Positions 5,156 to 5,620 of a stretch of DNA of 5,620 nt are shown here, one piece after another; position 1 is the stretch's first letter; each line of letters begins with the position of its first letter. The stretch is from positions 1 to 5,620 of the forward strand of contig DFOV01000314.1 in the NCBI GenBank assembly GCA_002376965.1, in the 5' to 3' direction. This stretch comes from Gammaproteobacteria bacterium UBA3532 (GTDB lineage: Bacteria > Pseudomonadota > Gammaproteobacteria > Enterobacterales > UBA3532). The notes beneath the pieces were generated by a model, which saw only the letters and a program-made list of their open reading frames with translations, was not told where the DNA came from and made no database searches. Made by a program: the position numbers and the translations under genes.

Positions 5156-5620
5156 ATGTCTCAAGTTTATATCGTTGTACGCAATCCCGGCGACTGGGCT
5201 CCATATTATCCCAGTGAGCGCGTGATCACTTTTCAAGAATACTTGTCACTAAATACCCAGTCGCAACAACGCATCAGGCTGATCAACTTATGTGACGATT
5301 TTGACTATCTCAGTGATGGCTATTACTGCTCACTCATGGCAGAAGCACGTGGTCACCATGTAGTGCCATCCATTCGTGTACTCAACGATCTCAGCCAGCC
5401 ACTGCTCTATCAGCTGCATTTGTCTTCACTGTCGCCTGCGCTGGAAAAGTTGCTAAGAAAGCAGGACAAAGCGGCAACCATTGAGATCAAATCCTATTTT
5501 GGTATTGCCGATGTCAGCGACTACCAATCAGTAGCAAGGCTGCTTTTCGAACGCTTTCCCTGCCCGATCCTGGAGTTCAAGTTACGTTTTAGCGATCGCT
5601 GGGATGTGTGTGATATCAGC
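5156..5620 (+). CDS. RLAN-domain protein of the RimK-like ATP-grasp ligase class, 3' part cut by window edge
   Basis: The first 155 residues are visible. They match the RLAN domain (RimK-like ATP-grasp N-terminal domain): an opening MSQVYIVVRNPGDW strand, then INLCDDFDYLSDGYYCSLMAEARGHHVVPSI with the conserved LSxGYYxSLxAEARGHxVxP pattern, then LNDLS. In this family an ATP-grasp ligase domain, which makes amide bonds using ATP and an acyl phosphate, follows in the C-terminal part. It lies beyond the window and is inferred, not seen. There is no signal peptide, so the protein is cytoplasmic. The ATG at 5156 has only a weak AGG (5145-5147) 8 nt before it; the N-terminus matches the expected family start. 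It is divergent from the DUF2817-GNAT/C39 operon across about 160 bp. It should not be called rimK, because true RimK (ribosomal protein S6 ligase) lacks RLAN. Confidence 0.88.
   Translation, partial: MSQVYIVVRNPGDWAPYYPSERVITFQEYLSLNTQSQQRIRLINLCDDFDYLSDGYYCSLMAEARGHHVVPSIRVLNDLSQPLLYQLHLSSLSPALEKLLRKQDKAATIEIKSYFGIADVSDYQSVARLLFERFPCPILEFKLRFSDRWDVCDIS

Overview
The window looks like chromosomal DNA of a gammaproteobacterium, possibly of the Cellvibrio/Saccharophagus type. The case rests on gene content (a secreted GH31 glycosidase, a lipoprotein with an LAGC lipobox, a GNAT/C39 fusion, a DUF2817 peptidase and an RLAN-type RimK-like protein), Shine-Dalgarno style starts and moderate GC content judged by eye. 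Genus is not proven. I see no RNA genes, insertion sequences, phage genes or CRISPR arrays.

Left part (1-1509): the left edge cuts a minus-strand gene for an exported glycoside hydrolase family 31 enzyme (start at 1076, 3' end outside the window). Upstream lies about 430 bp without a convincing gene. It holds a 10-bp inverted repeat with overlapping smaller hairpins, a 17-bp perfect palindrome, and two hairpins that could end transcription of the next gene.

Middle (1510-2771): a minus-strand 88-residue two-helix membrane protein of unknown function and a plus-strand 192-residue lipoprotein are transcribed divergently from a shared ~300-bp region. That region carries three copies of ACCAGTA, two of which form a 10-bp inverted pair. 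The lipoprotein has an unusual composition (rich in Tyr and Asp, no Lys after processing) and a C-terminal half resembling a PPC-type beta-sandwich. A short 118-bp gap without a clear terminator follows.

Right part (2772-5620): this is the most interesting block. A minus-strand gene pair encodes an M14/DUF2817 metallopeptidase followed by a fusion of a GNAT acetyltransferase with a C39-like cysteine peptidase. The two overlap by one base (TAGTG) and are probably translationally coupled. Divergently, the plus strand starts an RLAN-domain protein of the RimK-like ATP-grasp ligase class, cut by the right edge. An amide-ligase-type protein, an acetyltransferase, a cysteine peptidase and a zinc carboxypeptidase together suggest a pathway that builds, caps and trims amino-acid or peptide conjugates. 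Its substrate is unknown. A 19-bp tandem duplication has rewritten the end of the GNAT/C39 gene.
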